This document shows positions 25,289 through 34,769 of a stretch of DNA of 64,000 bases, piece by piece (position 1 is the first letter of the stretch; every line of letters starts with the position of its first letter). Origin of the DNA: Halorussus gelatinilyticus (GTDB lineage Archaea; Halobacteriota; Halobacteria; Halobacteriales; Haladaptataceae); assembly GCF_023238445.1 (NCBI RefSeq), contig NZ_CP096658.1, forward strand, positions 3,348,001 to 3,412,000. Direction: 5' to 3'. The position numbers were made by a program, and so were the translations under genes. The notes under the pieces were generated by a model. The model was not told where the DNA came from, made no database searches, and saw only the letters and a list, made by a program, of their open reading frames with translations.

Positions 25289-26097
25289 CGGACCGTGAGT
25301 CCGAAACGGCCGACGGCGGGACCGAGATGACCGACGGCGGGACCGAGACCACCGTTCTCAAACTCGGCGGGAGCGTGATTACCGACAAAGACCGGCCGGA
25401 GGCGCTGGACGGCCCCCAACTGGACCGCGCGGCGGACGCCATCGCCGAGGCGCTCGTCAGTAACGACGTGTCGGACCTCGTGGTCGTCCACGGCGGCGGG
25501 AGCTTCGGCCACCACCACGCCAGCGAGCACGGCGTCTCGAAGACCGAGGGGTCGGCCGACGCTCGGGCAGCGGTCGAAATCCACGGCGCGATGAAGACGC
25601 TCAACGACTTCGTGCTGGCGCGACTCCACGACCGCGACGTGCCTGCGGTGCCGGTCCACCCCTTCTCGGCGGCCCGCCGCGACGAGTCGGCGGCGCTCGA
25701 CCTCCCGACCGCGCAGGTCGAGACGATGCTCGGCGAGGGGTTCGTGCCGGTCCTCCACGGCGACGTGGTGGCCCACGCGGGCGAGGGCGTGACCGTCCTC
25801 TCGGGCGACGAGGTGGTCACGGCCGTCGCCGAAGGTATCGAGGCCGACCGCGTGGGGTTCTGTTCGACCGTGCCGGGCGTGCTGGACGACGACGAGGACG
25901 TGATTCCCGAAATCCGGTCCTACGACGAGGTGGCCCGGTTCCTCGGCGAGAGCGACGCGACCGACGTGACCGGCGGGATGGCCGGGAAGGTCCGGGCCCT
26001 GCTGGACCTCGGCGCGCCCGCAACCGTCTTCGGTCCTGACGCCCTCGGGGAGTTCCTCGCGGGCGAGACCCCCGGAACGCGCATCGACGGCAGGTGA
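25285..26097 (+). CDS. ipk: Isopentenyl phosphate kinase
   Basis: A 270-residue amino-acid-kinase-fold enzyme. VLKLGGSVITDKD (24-36) is the phosphate-binding lysine loop, VVHGGGSFGHHHASEHG contains the glycine loop and the histidine expected to bind the substrate phosphate, and TDVTGGMAGKVRALL the C-terminal ATP loop. It turns isopentenyl phosphate into IPP, the last step of the archaeal mevalonate pathway. The first 20 residues are a charged extension with a repeated TDGGTE, and a start at MTDGG is also possible. Translationally coupled to mvk. Confidence 0.93.
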   Translation: MTDRESETADGGTEMTDGGTETTVLKLGGSVITDKDRPEALDGPQLDRAADAIAEALVSNDVSDLVVVHGGGSFGHHHASEHGVSKTEGSADARAAVEIHGAMKTLNDFVLARLHDRDVPAVPVHPFSAARRDESAALDLPTAQVETMLGEGFVPVLHGDVVAHAGEGVTVLSGDEVVTAVAEGIEADRVGFCSTVPGVLDDDEDVIPEIRSYDEVARFLGESDATDVTGGMAGKVRALLDLGAPATVFGPDALGEFLAGETPGTRIDGR

Positions 26098-26262
26098 CCG
26101 GACCCCGAATCGACGGGTGGTGAGGCCGCGTTGAGGGGAGTCGCCGGAACGACGCCGACGGGTGGCCACCGACGCTCTCGGTGACCCGTCCCGACGGCTA
26201 CCTGTGATACTCCATACATTTACAACGGCCGACCGCGAACTTCAGCGCTAGGAGTCACCATC

Positions 26263-26526
26263 ATGTACGACCTCCTCCGGTCGGCCAGTCAGTTTCTGGA
26301 CGACCACTGGGTGCTGAAGTGGTTCGCCGTGCCGATACTGTTCATGGCGTCGATGCTGTTCGCGCTCGGTCTCGTGTTGGCCCCTTCCGCGGTCCAGACC
26401 ACGCAGTTGGCCGGGCTGTTCGTCGGGTTCTCGCTGGCCGTCGTCGCGGTCGGTCTCGCCCTCGACTGGCTGGTCCGGCGTGCGACCGGGTGGAACCTGC
26501 TGGCGTCGAACCGCGAGCGCGGGTGA
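26263..26526 (+). CDS. Small two-helix membrane protein
   Basis: An 87-residue protein with two membrane helices (about 19-43 and 48-70) and a basic end (RRATGWNLLASNRERG). AGGAG lies about 10 nt before the ATG (26250-26254), a possible ribosome site. No known motif. It follows ipk after 165 nt and precedes the UPF0173 hydrolase. Function unknown. Confidence 0.6.
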   Translation: MYDLLRSASQFLDDHWVLKWFAVPILFMASMLFALGLVLAPSAVQTTQLAGLFVGFSLAVVAVGLALDWLVRRATGWNLLASNRERG

Positions 26527-26582
26527 CGGCCGACCGGGTCGGACCTCGCTCCGTCGCGGCCGCCGCTTCCGCGCCAACATCC

Positions 26583-26588
26583 TTTAAG
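26583..26588 (+). promoter_or_regulatory. TATA-like box for the UPF0173 hydrolase gene
   Basis: TTTAAG about 31 nt before the ATG at 26617, giving a leaderless or nearly leaderless transcript. Confidence 0.5.
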
Positions 26589-26616
26589 TGTAAACCGGGC
26601 GTATCTTCGTCCGCAC

Positions 26617-27354
26617 ATGAAGCTCACTTGGTACGGCCATTCGACGTGGCACGTCGAGGTAGACGACACGGAGTTGCTCATCGACCCCTTCTTCGACAAC
26701 CCGAAGACGGAGGCCGACCCCGAGGAACTCGACCCCGACTACCTGCTGCTCACGCACGGTCACGCCGACCACATCGGCGACGTGGACCGCTACGAGGGGA
26801 CGAAACTGGTCGCCACGCCCGAAGTCGTGGAGTACTGCCGCGACGAGTTCGGCGACTACGAGGCCGTCGGCGGAATGGGGATGAATCTCGGCGGGACCGT
26901 CGAGTGCGACGACGCGTTCGTCACGATGGTCCGGGCCGACCACACCAACGGGATGGACACCGGCTACGGCACCTCCGGCGGGATGCCCGCCGGGTTCGTC
27001 GTCAGCGACACCAAGCCCACGCAGGTCGCGGACGCCGAGAGCCAGTCGTTCTACCACGCCGGAGACACCTCGCTCCAGACGGAGATGCGCGAGGTCATCG
27101 GCCCGTACCTCGAACCCGACGCCGCCGCGGTGCCCATCGGCGACCACTTCACGATGGGACCGATGCAGGCCGCCATCGCGGTCGATTGGGTGGACGCCGA
27201 CTACGCCCTCCCGATGCACTACGACACGTTCCCGCCCATCGAGCAGGACCCCGAGGACTTCCGGAAGGAGGTCAAGGGCACCGGGAGCGACGCCGAGGTG
27301 CGGATTCTGGAAGGCGAAGAGACGTTCGACCTCGACGACGAACTCGACTACTGA
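26617..27354 (+). CDS. UPF0173 metal-dependent hydrolase (MBL fold)
   Basis: A 245-residue metallo-beta-lactamase-fold protein. [14 protein letters not shown] is the family opening, [13 protein letters not shown] the HxHxDH zinc motif, VRADHTNG and FYHAGDTSL further metal ligands, and [10 protein letters not shown] the last His. The protein is complete and the usual length (about 220-250). It resembles UlaG-like hydrolases; the natural substrate is unknown. Confidence 0.92.
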   Translation: MKLTWYGHSTWHVEVDDTELLIDPFFDNPKTEADPEELDPDYLLLTHGHADHIGDVDRYEGTKLVATPEVVEYCRDEFGDYEAVGGMGMNLGGTVECDDAFVTMVRADHTNGMDTGYGTSGGMPAGFVVSDTKPTQVADAESQSFYHAGDTSLQTEMREVIGPYLEPDAAAVPIGDHFTMGPMQAAIAVDWVDADYALPMHYDTFPPIEQDPEDFRKEVKGTGSDAEVRILEGEETFDLDDELDY

Positions 27355-27531
27355 CCGCCGACCGCGTTTCCGAATTCGCTTTTCCCTCGGTCGCGTTCCT
27401 GCGCGAGTGGTCCCCGCGGACCCGAGACGAGGGAGGTTCGGCGAACGCGACCGACTCCCGCGATATTTTCCGCTGTGCTAGTCACCGACATGAGCAAACC
27501 TTAGGGGTCTGGCGAGCGTCGTCTGGGACGC

Positions 27532-27927
27532 ATGACGAAGGAAGTCACAACTGTCTCCGAAGAGGGGTACACGGCCGAGAACCAGATTCGAGACTTCGAG
27601 GTCACCATCGACGCGACGGGCGAGGAGGCTCCCGACACGCTCGAATCCCTGCTGGCGGCCTACGGGTCCTGCTACGTCCCGGCGCTCCGCGTCGGCGGCG
27701 AACAGCGCGACGTAGGCGACCTCGGTCGCATCGAAATCGACGTGACCGGCGACCTCAACGACGACGACAAGCTTTCGGCCGTCCAGTTCACGGTCAAGAC
27801 CGAGACCGAGATGGACGACGACGAGGCCGACGCGGTCGTCGAGCGCGCCGACGAACTCTGCAAGGTCCACGACGCGCTGAAGACCGACCTCGAAGCCGAC
27901 GTAACCGTCGAGAGCGGCGCGTTCTGA
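27532..27927 (+). CDS. OsmC family protein
   Basis: A 131-residue protein of the OsmC/Ohr fold. Cys47 in AAYGSCYVPALR and Cys110 in DELCKVHDAL are the redox pair of thiol-dependent hydroperoxide reductases. A box AACCTTAGG lies about 32 nt before the ATG. Predicted to detoxify organic hydroperoxides in the cytoplasm, although many OsmC proteins have untested substrates. Confidence 0.88.
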   Translation: MTKEVTTVSEEGYTAENQIRDFEVTIDATGEEAPDTLESLLAAYGSCYVPALRVGGEQRDVGDLGRIEIDVTGDLNDDDKLSAVQFTVKTETEMDDDEADAVVERADELCKVHDALKTDLEADVTVESGAF

Positions 27928-28066
27928 GGCGACTCGCCGGACCGAATCGGAGCGTTTCTTTTCTCGGAATCGGAGCGACGGACCGGTCGAACGCGAGCGG
28001 ACGCTCGACCCTGAACGCGGAGAAGTAGGAAAACCCTCATACTCCCCGGAACCCAACGGTACGGAC

Positions 28067-28528
28067 ATGACCGAACGCGCGTGGCAGGACCTCATCGTCG
28101 GCGACCGGATGACCGTAGACCAGGAGTTCTCACAGCGAGTCACGGACTCGCAGTTCTCCCGGCAGGAGTGGGGTCTCATCATGACCGCCGTCGAGTTCGA
28201 AATCGAGAACCCCGGCGACGCCGACCAAGCCCGCATCGTCGCCGACACCTCGAAGGTAGAGCAGGTGATGCCCGAGTTGGAGAACATCCGCAACCAGATG
28301 AACTCGGTCGCGGGCGGCGGTGGCGGCGCAGGGGGCGGCGGTGGCGGTGGCGGCGGCGTCTTCGACTCGGTGAAGAACGCGCTCGGTCTCGGCGGTGGCG
28401 GCGACGGCGTGGACCGAGACCGACTCGAAGCGGCCAACCGACTCGCACAGGAGTACGCGAACGAACTCCAGCAGCGCCTCGAATCGCAGGGCAAGTGGAA
28501 CCGCGTCCGCGAGGCCGCCAGCGAGTGA
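28067..28528 (+). CDS. DUF5799-type protein with poly-glycine linker
   Basis: A 153-residue protein. Conserved N-terminal part (ERAWQDLIVGDRMTVDQEF ... QEWGLIMTAVEFEIE) and C-terminal helix (RDRLEAANRLAQEYANELQQRLE) are joined by a glycine-rich tract (about 84-115) with runs of up to nine Gly. The family name DUF5799 is from memory. Its stop overlaps the start of the archaetidylserine decarboxylase gene by one base (TGATG), so the two are probably cotranslated. Function unknown. Confidence 0.72.
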   Translation: MTERAWQDLIVGDRMTVDQEFSQRVTDSQFSRQEWGLIMTAVEFEIENPGDADQARIVADTSKVEQVMPELENIRNQMNSVAGGGGGAGGGGGGGGGVFDSVKNALGLGGGGDGVDRDRLEAANRLAQEYANELQQRLESQGKWNRVREAASE

Positions 28529-29307
28529 TGGGCGCGAGAGACCCCGAGGACGAGTTCGGTCCCGGAGCCGCTCGGTCGCCCGAGTCCTCGAACCGGTTCG
28601 CGCCGGGCGCGTGGCGCTACGGCCTGCTGGCGCTCGCGCTGGCGATTCCCGCCGCGCTCCTCGCACGCTCGAAGCGGTGGACGCGCCGGTGGGGACTCGC
28701 GGCCCCGCTCCTGAGTTTGGGTGCCCTCCTCTTTCACCGCGACCCCGACCGGACTCCGCCCGAGTCGGGCGTCCTCGCGCCCGCCGACGGTCGGGTGTCG
28801 GTGATTCGGGAGGAGCGCCACGAGTCGGGCGAGTCCCACGAGCCGGACGGGGAAAACGACGACTCCGAGAGTGGGAGCGACGAATCCGGCGATGGAAGCG
28901 ACGAATCTGGGGCCGAGAGCGACGGCGAGACGCGCGTCCGGGTGGGCGTCTTCATGAACGTCACCGACGTTCACGTCAACCGGGCACCGCTCGGCGGTCG
29001 GGTCGAGGCCGTCGAACGCGAACCCGGCAAACACCGGCCCGCGTTCTCGAAGGAGTCGGACAACAACGAGAAGGTCCACCTCCGGTTCGCCGACCACGAC
29101 GTGACGCTCATCGCGGGCGCGTTCGCCCGGCGCATCCACCCCTACGTCGAACCCGGCGACGAACTCGCTCGCGGCGAGCGGCTCGGCCACATCTCGTTCG
29201 GGAGTCGCGCCGACGTCCTCCTGCCGCCCGAGGTGGACCTCGCGGACGTGGCCGTCGAGCGCGGCCAGACCGTCCGGGCGGGCGAGACGCGACTGGTCGA
29301 GCGCTAG
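28528..29307 (+). CDS. asd: Archaetidylserine decarboxylase (phosphatidylserine decarboxylase family)
   Basis: A 259-residue protein. Two membrane helices (about 29-46 and 52-68), then the PSD-like core: HRDPDRTPPESGVLAPADGRV, VGVFMNVTDVHVNRAPLGG, and the self-cleaving motif region GHISFGSRADVLLPP near the end. The Ser in FGSR should become the pyruvoyl group. It makes archaetidylethanolamine from archaetidylserine, and in haloarchaea is linked to C-terminal anchoring of surface proteins. An acidic Ser/Asp/Glu-rich insert (about 90-133) interrupts the core between two conserved strands. Overlaps the upstream gene by one base. Confidence 0.85.
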   Translation: MGARDPEDEFGPGAARSPESSNRFAPGAWRYGLLALALAIPAALLARSKRWTRRWGLAAPLLSLGALLFHRDPDRTPPESGVLAPADGRVSVIREERHESGESHEPDGENDDSESGSDESGDGSDESGAESDGETRVRVGVFMNVTDVHVNRAPLGGRVEAVEREPGKHRPAFSKESDNNEKVHLRFADHDVTLIAGAFARRIHPYVEPGDELARGERLGHISFGSRADVLLPPEVDLADVAVERGQTVRAGETRLVER

Positions 29308-29459
29308 TCGCCGCTGTAGTCGCCGCCGTGGAACAGCGTGCGCTCCTCGGCCTCGTAGATGTTGATGAGTTCGGCAACGATTTCGTCGTAGGACTCGTCC
29401 TCCACCCGGAGACTGTCCAAGCGCTCGATGGTCTCCTCGTCGAGTTGAATCTTGGGCAT
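29304..29459 (-). CDS. Small ribbon-helix-helix-like protein (DUF7557 type)
   Basis: A 51-residue protein (MPKIQLDEETIERLDSLRVE...). One N-terminal strand followed by two helices gives the layout of ribbon-helix-helix or VapB-like antitoxins. The C-terminus is acidic and ends in FHGGDYSGD. It overlaps the convergent decarboxylase gene by four bases at the stop codons. No toxin gene is next to it. Family name from memory. Confidence 0.7.
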   Translation of the reverse strand: MPKIQLDEETIERLDSLRVEDESYDEIVAELINIYEAEERTLFHGGDYSGD

Positions 29460-29690
29460 CACCAGCGGGTATGCCGCCGACCGTCTTAAGCGACGGGGGC
29501 AACCGGGGGCCGAACCGACGGCCCGCGTCTTTGACACCCCGACGACTTAAATTAGCGGGACGATTTCGGAATTAACTGGGTTGCAATACCCCGCGTAACA
29601 ACCGCTTACTGAGGCCGCTAATGGTTGATTACGGGGGTGTAGGTACTGGATAACAAAGTGGATAGGATTGTGTGTATCTATCGCGCAGTC

Positions 29691-29924
29691 ATGACCACCA
29701 CCGACAACAGACTCACCAACGGCGACGACACGATGGCCGAGAACCGCTGCCAGTCCTGTGGCTCTTTCGTCACCCGAGACTTCGCACGCGTCTTCGGGAA
29801 CAACCACAACGAGGTCTTCGGCTGTCTGGAGTGTATGACCGCGACGGAAGTCAAGAAAGGAGGCGCGCGAGCAGACGAGGTGGACACGACCAACCTCATC
29901 GGCGGCCGCGACCCGCTTCGATAA
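29691..29924 (+). CDS. Small zinc-finger protein (DUF7563 type)
   Basis: A 77-residue protein with two Cys pairs (CQSCG at 20-24 and CLEC near 45-48) forming one zinc ribbon, with NRCQSCGSFVTRDFARVFGNN typical of a large haloarchaeal small-protein family. MAEN at residue 15 is an alternative start and matches family length better. Likely protein or nucleic-acid binding; role unknown. Confidence 0.75.
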   Translation: MTTTDNRLTNGDDTMAENRCQSCGSFVTRDFARVFGNNHNEVFGCLECMTATEVKKGGARADEVDTTNLIGGRDPLR

Positions 29925-30020
29925 TCGTTCGGGGCAACCTGAATCCCGAGTTCTGCGAAAACGGCGTCCGACAGCACCGCTTCGATTCTCGATAGCGCGA
30001 ACGCGAAGACGGCCGGAGTT

Positions 30021-30998
30021 CTATAGCTTCGACAGCACCGCGTCGGTCACGTCCCTCGTCGTCGCGTCGCCGCCGAGGTCGGGCGTGGTCGGCCCGGACG
30101 CGAGCGTCTCCGTGACCGCAGTGCGTACGCGCTCGCCGGCGTCGTCGTGGCCCAGATACTCCAGCAGCATCGCAGCCGACAGCATCGCCGCGCTCGGATT
30201 GGCGACGCCCTCGCCCGCGATGTCCGGCGCGGTGCCGTGAACCGGCTCGAACAGCGCGCGCTCGTCGCCGACGTTCGCGCTCGGGAGCAGGCCCAGTCCG
30301 CCGACCAGCCCGGCCGCGAGGTCCGACAGCACGTCGCCCGCGAGGTTCGGGCAGAGGACCACGTCGTACTCGTCGGGCCGCTGGACGAGGTGCATCGCCA
30401 GCGCGTCCATCAGCGCGTCGTCGTAGGCCACGTCGAACTCGTCGGCGACCGACTCGGCGGTATCGAGGAAGAGACCGTCGGTGGTCCGCATCACGTTCGC
30501 CTTGTGGGCAATCGTCACGTCTCCGCCTCGATTTTCGGCGTACTCGAAGGCGTAACGGGCGATTTCCTCCGAGGCGTCCTCGGTAACGACCCGTGTCAGG
30601 GTGGTTACGCCGGGCGCAATCTCGGATTCGTGGCCGGCGTAGACGCCCTCGGTGTTCTCGCGGACGAACACGAGGTCGGTCTCGGGGTTGGGCGCGTCCA
30701 CGCCGGGATAGGCGCGGGCGGGCCGGACGTTGGCGAACGACTCGACCGCGCGCCGGAGCGGGATGATGACGTCCGCCGCGGTGTCGCCCGCCGCGCCGAA
30801 CAGCGTGGCGTCGGCGTTCGCCGCGAGTTCGCGGGTCTCGTCCGGCAGGGCCTCGCCGGTCTCCTCCTTCACGGCGTCGCCGGCCTCGGCTTCGGTGAAC
30901 TCGAAGTCCGGGCCGACAGCCTCCAAGACTTCGCGGGCGGCCGGGACGACCTCCCGCCCGATGCCGTCGCCGGGGACGACGACGATTTCCTCGGTCAT
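30021..30998 (-). CDS. leuB: 3-isopropylmalate dehydrogenase
   Basis: A 325-residue beta-decarboxylating dehydrogenase. [16 protein letters not shown] is the N-terminal NAD region; [13 protein letters not shown] and [14 protein letters not shown] the substrate- and metal-site motifs; [19 protein letters not shown] the Asp ligands; and [15 protein letters not shown] the adenine-site loop. Its start lies one base past the leuD stop, so it is the last gene of the leuCDB part. It oxidises 3-isopropylmalate to 2-oxoisocaproate in leucine synthesis. The longer frame from 31040 is inside leuD and rejected. Confidence 0.95.
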   Translation of the reverse strand: MTEEIVVVPGDGIGREVVPAAREVLEAVGPDFEFTEAEAGDAVKEETGEALPDETRELAANADATLFGAAGDTAADVIIPLRRAVESFANVRPARAYPGVDAPNPETDLVFVRENTEGVYAGHESEIAPGVTTLTRVVTEDASEEIARYAFEYAENRGGDVTIAHKANVMRTTDGLFLDTAESVADEFDVAYDDALMDALAMHLVQRPDEYDVVLCPNLAGDVLSDLAAGLVGGLGLLPSANVGDERALFEPVHGTAPDIAGEGVANPSAAMLSAAMLLEYLGHDDAGERVRTAVTETLASGPTTPDLGGDATTRDVTDAVLSKL

Positions 30999-30999
30999 C

Positions 31000-31656
31000 T
31001 CACTCGGCCTCCTCGCCGTCGCCAGCGGCGTCGGCGTCACCGGCGGTTCCGGCCGCGACGTACGGCAGGTCGGCGGCGGTCCGGGCGACCGCCTCGGCGT
31101 TCGATTTGAGGAGCGCCGTGGTGTCCCAGACCCCCTCGACCAGCGCCTTGCGCTGGGCGTCGTCCACCGTGGCGTCGATTTCGGTGTCGTCGTAGCTCAC
31201 GGACTCGGTCGCCACATCTACCGAAATCTCGGCGTCGGGGTGGTCCTCGACGTAGCTCTGGAGCGTCTCGATGTCCTCCTGACTCGCCGTGACCGTCGGC
31301 ACGCCCAACGCGAGGCAGTTGCCCGCGAAGATTTCGGCGAAGCTCTCGCCGACGATGGCGTCGATGCCCCACCGCTTGAGCGCCTGCGGAGCGTGTTCCC
31401 GCGAGGAGCCACAGCCGAAGTTCGAGTTCACGACGAGGACCGAGGCGTCGCGGAAGCGGTCCTCGTTGAACGGGTGGTCTTTCGGCTCGTCCTCGTCGTC
31501 GAATCGCTGGTCGAAGAACGCGAACTCGCCGAGGCCGTCGAAGGTGACGACCTTGAGGAAGCGCGCCGGGATTATCTGGTCGGTGTCCACGTCGTTGCCC
31601 CGGACCGGGATGCCCGACCCCGAGACGTGTTCGACGGTCTCGATCTCCTTCGTCAT
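31000..31656 (-). CDS. leuD: 3-isopropylmalate dehydratase small subunit
   Basis: A 218-residue swivel-domain protein. [16 protein letters not shown] is the subunit signature and [19 protein letters not shown] the substrate-binding loop. Start ATG overlaps the leuC stop by four bases (ATGA). About 40 C-terminal residues are acidic and Ala/Gly-rich beyond the family core. With LeuC it isomerises 2- to 3-isopropylmalate; the leucine-specific role is chosen because leuC and leuB flank it. Confidence 0.95.
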   Translation of the reverse strand: MTKEIETVEHVSGSGIPVRGNDVDTDQIIPARFLKVVTFDGLGEFAFFDQRFDDEDEPKDHPFNEDRFRDASVLVVNSNFGCGSSREHAPQALKRWGIDAIVGESFAEIFAGNCLALGVPTVTASQEDIETLQSYVEDHPDAEISVDVATESVSYDDTEIDATVDDAQRKALVEGVWDTTALLKSNAEAVARTAADLPYVAAGTAGDADAAGDGEEAE

Positions 31657-33104
31657 GCTTGCACCTCCGAGTCCGCGGCGTCGGGTTGCGGTAGCTCTCG
31701 TTCGTCCAGTTCGCGGGCGTCGGTGACTTCGCCGCGAATCGCGGCCGCGGCGACCATCCGGGGGTTCATCAGCACCGTGCGGCCCTCCTTGCTCCCCTGT
31801 CGCCCGACGAAGTTCCGGTTCGACGAGGAGGCGCTGGCCTCGTCGCCCTCCAACTGGTCGTCGTTCATCCCGAGACACATCGAGCATCCGGCCTCGCGCC
31901 AGTCGAAGCCGGCTTCGCGGAAGACGTCGTCCAGCCCCTCCGCTTCGGCGGCGCTGGCGACGCGCTGGCTTCCGGGGACGACCATCGCGCGCACGTCGTC
32001 GTGGACCTCTCGGCCGGCGACGAGGCGGGCCGCCCGCCGGAGGTCCGGCAGGCGCGCGTTCGTGCAGGAGCCGAGGAACGCCACGTCGATGGGGTAGCCC
32101 GCCATCGTCTCGCCGGGTTCGACGCCCATGTGTTCCTGGGCTCGGCGAGCGGTGTCGCGTTTGTCCTCGGGCAGGTCCGCGGGGTCGGGAATCGGTTCGG
32201 TGATGCCGACGCCCTGTCCGGGCGTGGTGCCCCACGTCACCATCGGTTCGAGCGCGTCGCCGTCGATGACCACCTCGTCGTCGAACTGGGCGTCGTCGTC
32301 CGAGGCGATGGACTCCCAGTAGGGCTTCAGTCGCTCGAACTTCTCGGGGTCGTCGCGGAACGCGTCGGTCTCTCGGAGCCACTCGAAGGTGGTCTCGTCG
32401 GGGTTGACGTACCCGGCACGAGCGCCGCCCTCGATGGACATGTTGCAGATGGACATCCGACCTTCCACGTCCAGACTCTCGATGGCCTCTCCGGCGTACT
32501 CGTAGACGTAGCCGACGCCGCCGTCGGTGCCCAACTCCCGGATTATCTGGAGAATCACGTCCTTGGCCTCCACGCAGTCGCCCAACTCGCCGGTGACGCG
32601 GATGCGTCGGACCTTCTTCTTCTCCATCGCCACGGTGCCGGTCGCCAGCACGTCCCGAATCTGGGAGGTGCCGATGCCGAACGCGAGCGCGCCGAACGCG
32701 CCGTGGGTCGAGGTGTGGCTATCGCCACAGACTACCGTCATTCCGGGTTGGGTCAGGCCCTGCTCCGGACCGATGACGTGGACGATGCCCTGATTCCCGG
32801 TGTCGGGGTGGGAGAAGTCGATGCCCGCCTCCCGGACGTTCTCCTCCAACTCGGCCATCATCTCCTCGGCCGCGCCCTCGTAGGGCCGGTCGCGGTCGGC
32901 GGTCGGGACGATGTGGTCCACGGTGGCGTGGGTGCGCTCGGGGTAGGCCACGTCGAGGTCGCGCTCCCGCAACATCCCGAACGCTTGGGGACTCGTGACC
33001 TCGTGGACGAGGTGGAGACCCACAAACAACTGGTCCTGCCCGGTCGGGAGTTCGGTCACCTTGTGGCGGTCCCAGACCTTGTCGTAGAGGGTGCGCTCGC
33101 TCAC
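31653..33104 (-). CDS. leuC: 3-isopropylmalate dehydratase large subunit
   Basis: A 483-residue aconitase-family protein with GTG start. The 4Fe-4S cysteines lie in FLGSCTNAR and in GCSMCLGMN. VCGDSHTSTHGAFGALAFGIG and SSNRNFVGRQG are other active-site loops. It pairs with LeuD. A 31-codon upstream frame (33101-33196) ends in the TGA that overlaps this GTG. The upstream region to 33381 has an AT-rich TATAC/TTAAGAA stretch that probably holds the promoter. Confidence 0.95.
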   Translation of the reverse strand: MSERTLYDKVWDRHKVTELPTGQDQLFVGLHLVHEVTSPQAFGMLRERDLDVAYPERTHATVDHIVPTADRDRPYEGAAEEMMAELEENVREAGIDFSHPDTGNQGIVHVIGPEQGLTQPGMTVVCGDSHTSTHGAFGALAFGIGTSQIRDVLATGTVAMEKKKVRRIRVTGELGDCVEAKDVILQIIRELGTDGGVGYVYEYAGEAIESLDVEGRMSICNMSIEGGARAGYVNPDETTFEWLRETDAFRDDPEKFERLKPYWESIASDDDAQFDDEVVIDGDALEPMVTWGTTPGQGVGITEPIPDPADLPEDKRDTARRAQEHMGVEPGETMAGYPIDVAFLGSCTNARLPDLRRAARLVAGREVHDDVRAMVVPGSQRVASAAEAEGLDDVFREAGFDWREAGCSMCLGMNDDQLEGDEASASSSNRNFVGRQGSKEGRTVLMNPRMVAAAAIRGEVTDARELDERELPQPDAADSEVQA

Positions 33105-33381
33105 GCGAACCGCCTCCCGGTGGTCGCGCCGGTCGCAGTGATCGGAGACGGTACGCCGCTGGTAGTTATCGGACTCCTTCGTGTTTCTTTTGTCATTGTA
33201 TATGTTTTCTTAACGTTGGCATAGATGGTCGAGGACGGTACGAACGCCGGAGCGGCGGTCTGCTCGCGGACCGCCGCTCCGGACCGTTCATCCTCCGTCG
33301 CGGCGGCCCGTACGCGCGCCACGGCTCTGCACCACCCGCTACGCGTTTCGCCGTCGGAAAAATCCGTACGTACGTCCATCG

Positions 33382-33699
33382 CTATTCTTCGGATTCGACG
33401 GGTTCGCGCTCGCCGCCGCGCTCGAAGACGCGGTCCGCGCCCTCCCCGTAGGGCGGCGTGTGCGCCACGTCTTTCATCCGGTCGGCGCGCGATTCCTCGT
33501 CGTCCTCCTCGCGGGCGTCGGCGTCGTAGGCCTCGCGCTCTCCTCCGTCCGCGGCCACGACCGGTCCGCGCTGGAACGGTCGGTTGACGGTGCCGCGGGC
33601 GGCGTGGGGATGGGTGTGACTCACGTCGCGCATCGGCGTTTCGTCGTCGGTGTCGTCGGTCGGTGTCGAGTCGTCTCGGGTCTGTGTGTGTCGGTTCAT
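33382..33699 (-). CDS. Small acidic hypothetical protein between ilvC and leuC
   Basis: A 105-residue, charged, apparently disordered protein two bases after the ilvC stop. It has two similar His/Pro segments: MRDVSHTHPHAARGTVNRPFQRG and MKDVAHTPPYGEGADRVFERG, i.e. a duplicated M-(R/K)-D-V-(S/A)-H-T-x-P block each ending in RG. The central region is Asp/Glu-rich. No known domain. Its place in the branched-chain operon suggests cotranscription with ilvBNC; a role in the pathway is unproven. Confidence 0.7.
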   Translation of the reverse strand: MNRHTQTRDDSTPTDDTDDETPMRDVSHTHPHAARGTVNRPFQRGPVVAADGGEREAYDADAREEDDEESRADRMKDVAHTPPYGEGADRVFERGGEREPVESEE

Positions 33700-33701
33700 T
33701 G

Positions 33702-34769
33702 TCAGTCGTCTGCTCGCACTTTCTCGGATTCGCTGTCGTTCTCGCTCGATTCCGCTTCGGTCTCCGTCTCGTCCGCCCACGCGAACAGGTCGCGCAGGCG
33801 CTCGCCCACGTCCTCTATCTCGTGGTTCTTCTCGGCGATGCGGCGCTGGCGGTAGGAGGGCCGACCGGCCTGATTCTCGGTGACCCACTCGCGGGCGAAC
33901 TCGCCGTTCTGGACCTGCTCCAGTACCTCCTGCATGTTCTCGCGGGCGTGGTCGTCCACGACTACCTCGCCGCGGGTCAGTCCGCCGTACTCGGCGGTGT
34001 CGGATACCGAGTCCCACATCGCGCCGAGTCCGCCCTCGTACATCAGGTCCACGATGAGCTTCATCTCGTTCAGGCACTCGAAGTAGGCCATCTCGGGGCT
34101 GTAGCCCGCGTCCACGAGCGTCTCGTATCCGGCCTTGATGAGTTCCGCGACGCCGCCACAGAGGACGGCCTGCTCGCCGAACAGGTCGGTCTCGGTCTCC
34201 TCGCGGAACGTGGTTTCGACCACGCCTGCGCGCGTGCAGCCGATGGCCTTCCCGTAGGCCAGCGCCTGCTCTTTCGCGTTGCCAGTTGCGTCCTGATAGA
34301 CTGCGAGCAGGCCCGGCGTGCCCTCGCCGCTCTGGTAGTTGCGCCGGACGAGGTGGCCCGGCGACTTGGGCGCTATCATCGTCACGTCCACGTCGTCGGC
34401 CGGTTCTATCTGGCCGTAGTGGACGTTGAACCCGTGGGCGAACTGGAGCGTGTCGCCCGCGTCGAGTTCCGACTCGATGTCGGCGTAGACGCTCGGTTGC
34501 ACCGTGTCGGGGACCAGCACGGAGACGATGGAGGCCTCGCTGGCGGCCTCGACCGGGGTCGCTACTCGGAGGCCGTCGTCCTCGGCGGCCGCCCGCGAGG
34601 AGGAGTCCTCGCGCAGGCCGACGATGACGTCCACCCCGCTGTCCGCGAGGTTCTGGGCGTGAGCGTGGCCCTGACTCCCGTAGCCGAGTACGGCCACGGT
34701 CTCGTCGTCGATGTGCGAACTGTCGGCGTCGTCGTCGTAGTAAATCTCGGTGTCGAATTCCTCAGTCAT
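33702..34769 (-). CDS. ilvC: Ketol-acid reductoisomerase
   Basis: A 355-residue class I enzyme. [19 protein letters not shown] is the NADPH loop, [20 protein letters not shown] and [15 protein letters not shown] the family blocks, and the knotted C-terminal domain is followed by an acidic tail of about 25 residues ([14 protein letters not shown]...). Overlaps ilvN by eight bases. It converts acetolactate or aceto-hydroxybutyrate to dihydroxy acids with two Mg ions and NAD(P)H. Confidence 0.95.
   Translation of the reverse strand: MTEEFDTEIYYDDDADSSHIDDETVAVLGYGSQGHAHAQNLADSGVDVIVGLREDSSSRAAAEDDGLRVATPVEAASEASIVSVLVPDTVQPSVYADIESELDAGDTLQFAHGFNVHYGQIEPADDVDVTMIAPKSPGHLVRRNYQSGEGTPGLLAVYQDATGNAKEQALAYGKAIGCTRAGVVETTFREETETDLFGEQAVLCGGVAELIKAGYETLVDAGYSPEMAYFECLNEMKLIVDLMYEGGLGAMWDSVSDTAEYGGLTRGEVVVDDHARENMQEVLEQVQNGEFAREWVTENQAGRPSYRQRRIAEKNHEIEDVGERLRDLFAWADETETEAESSENDSESEKVRADD

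Noticed and set aside
29304-29459. Toxin-antitoxin pair
   Set aside because: The small protein looks antitoxin-like, but no toxin gene is adjacent on either side.
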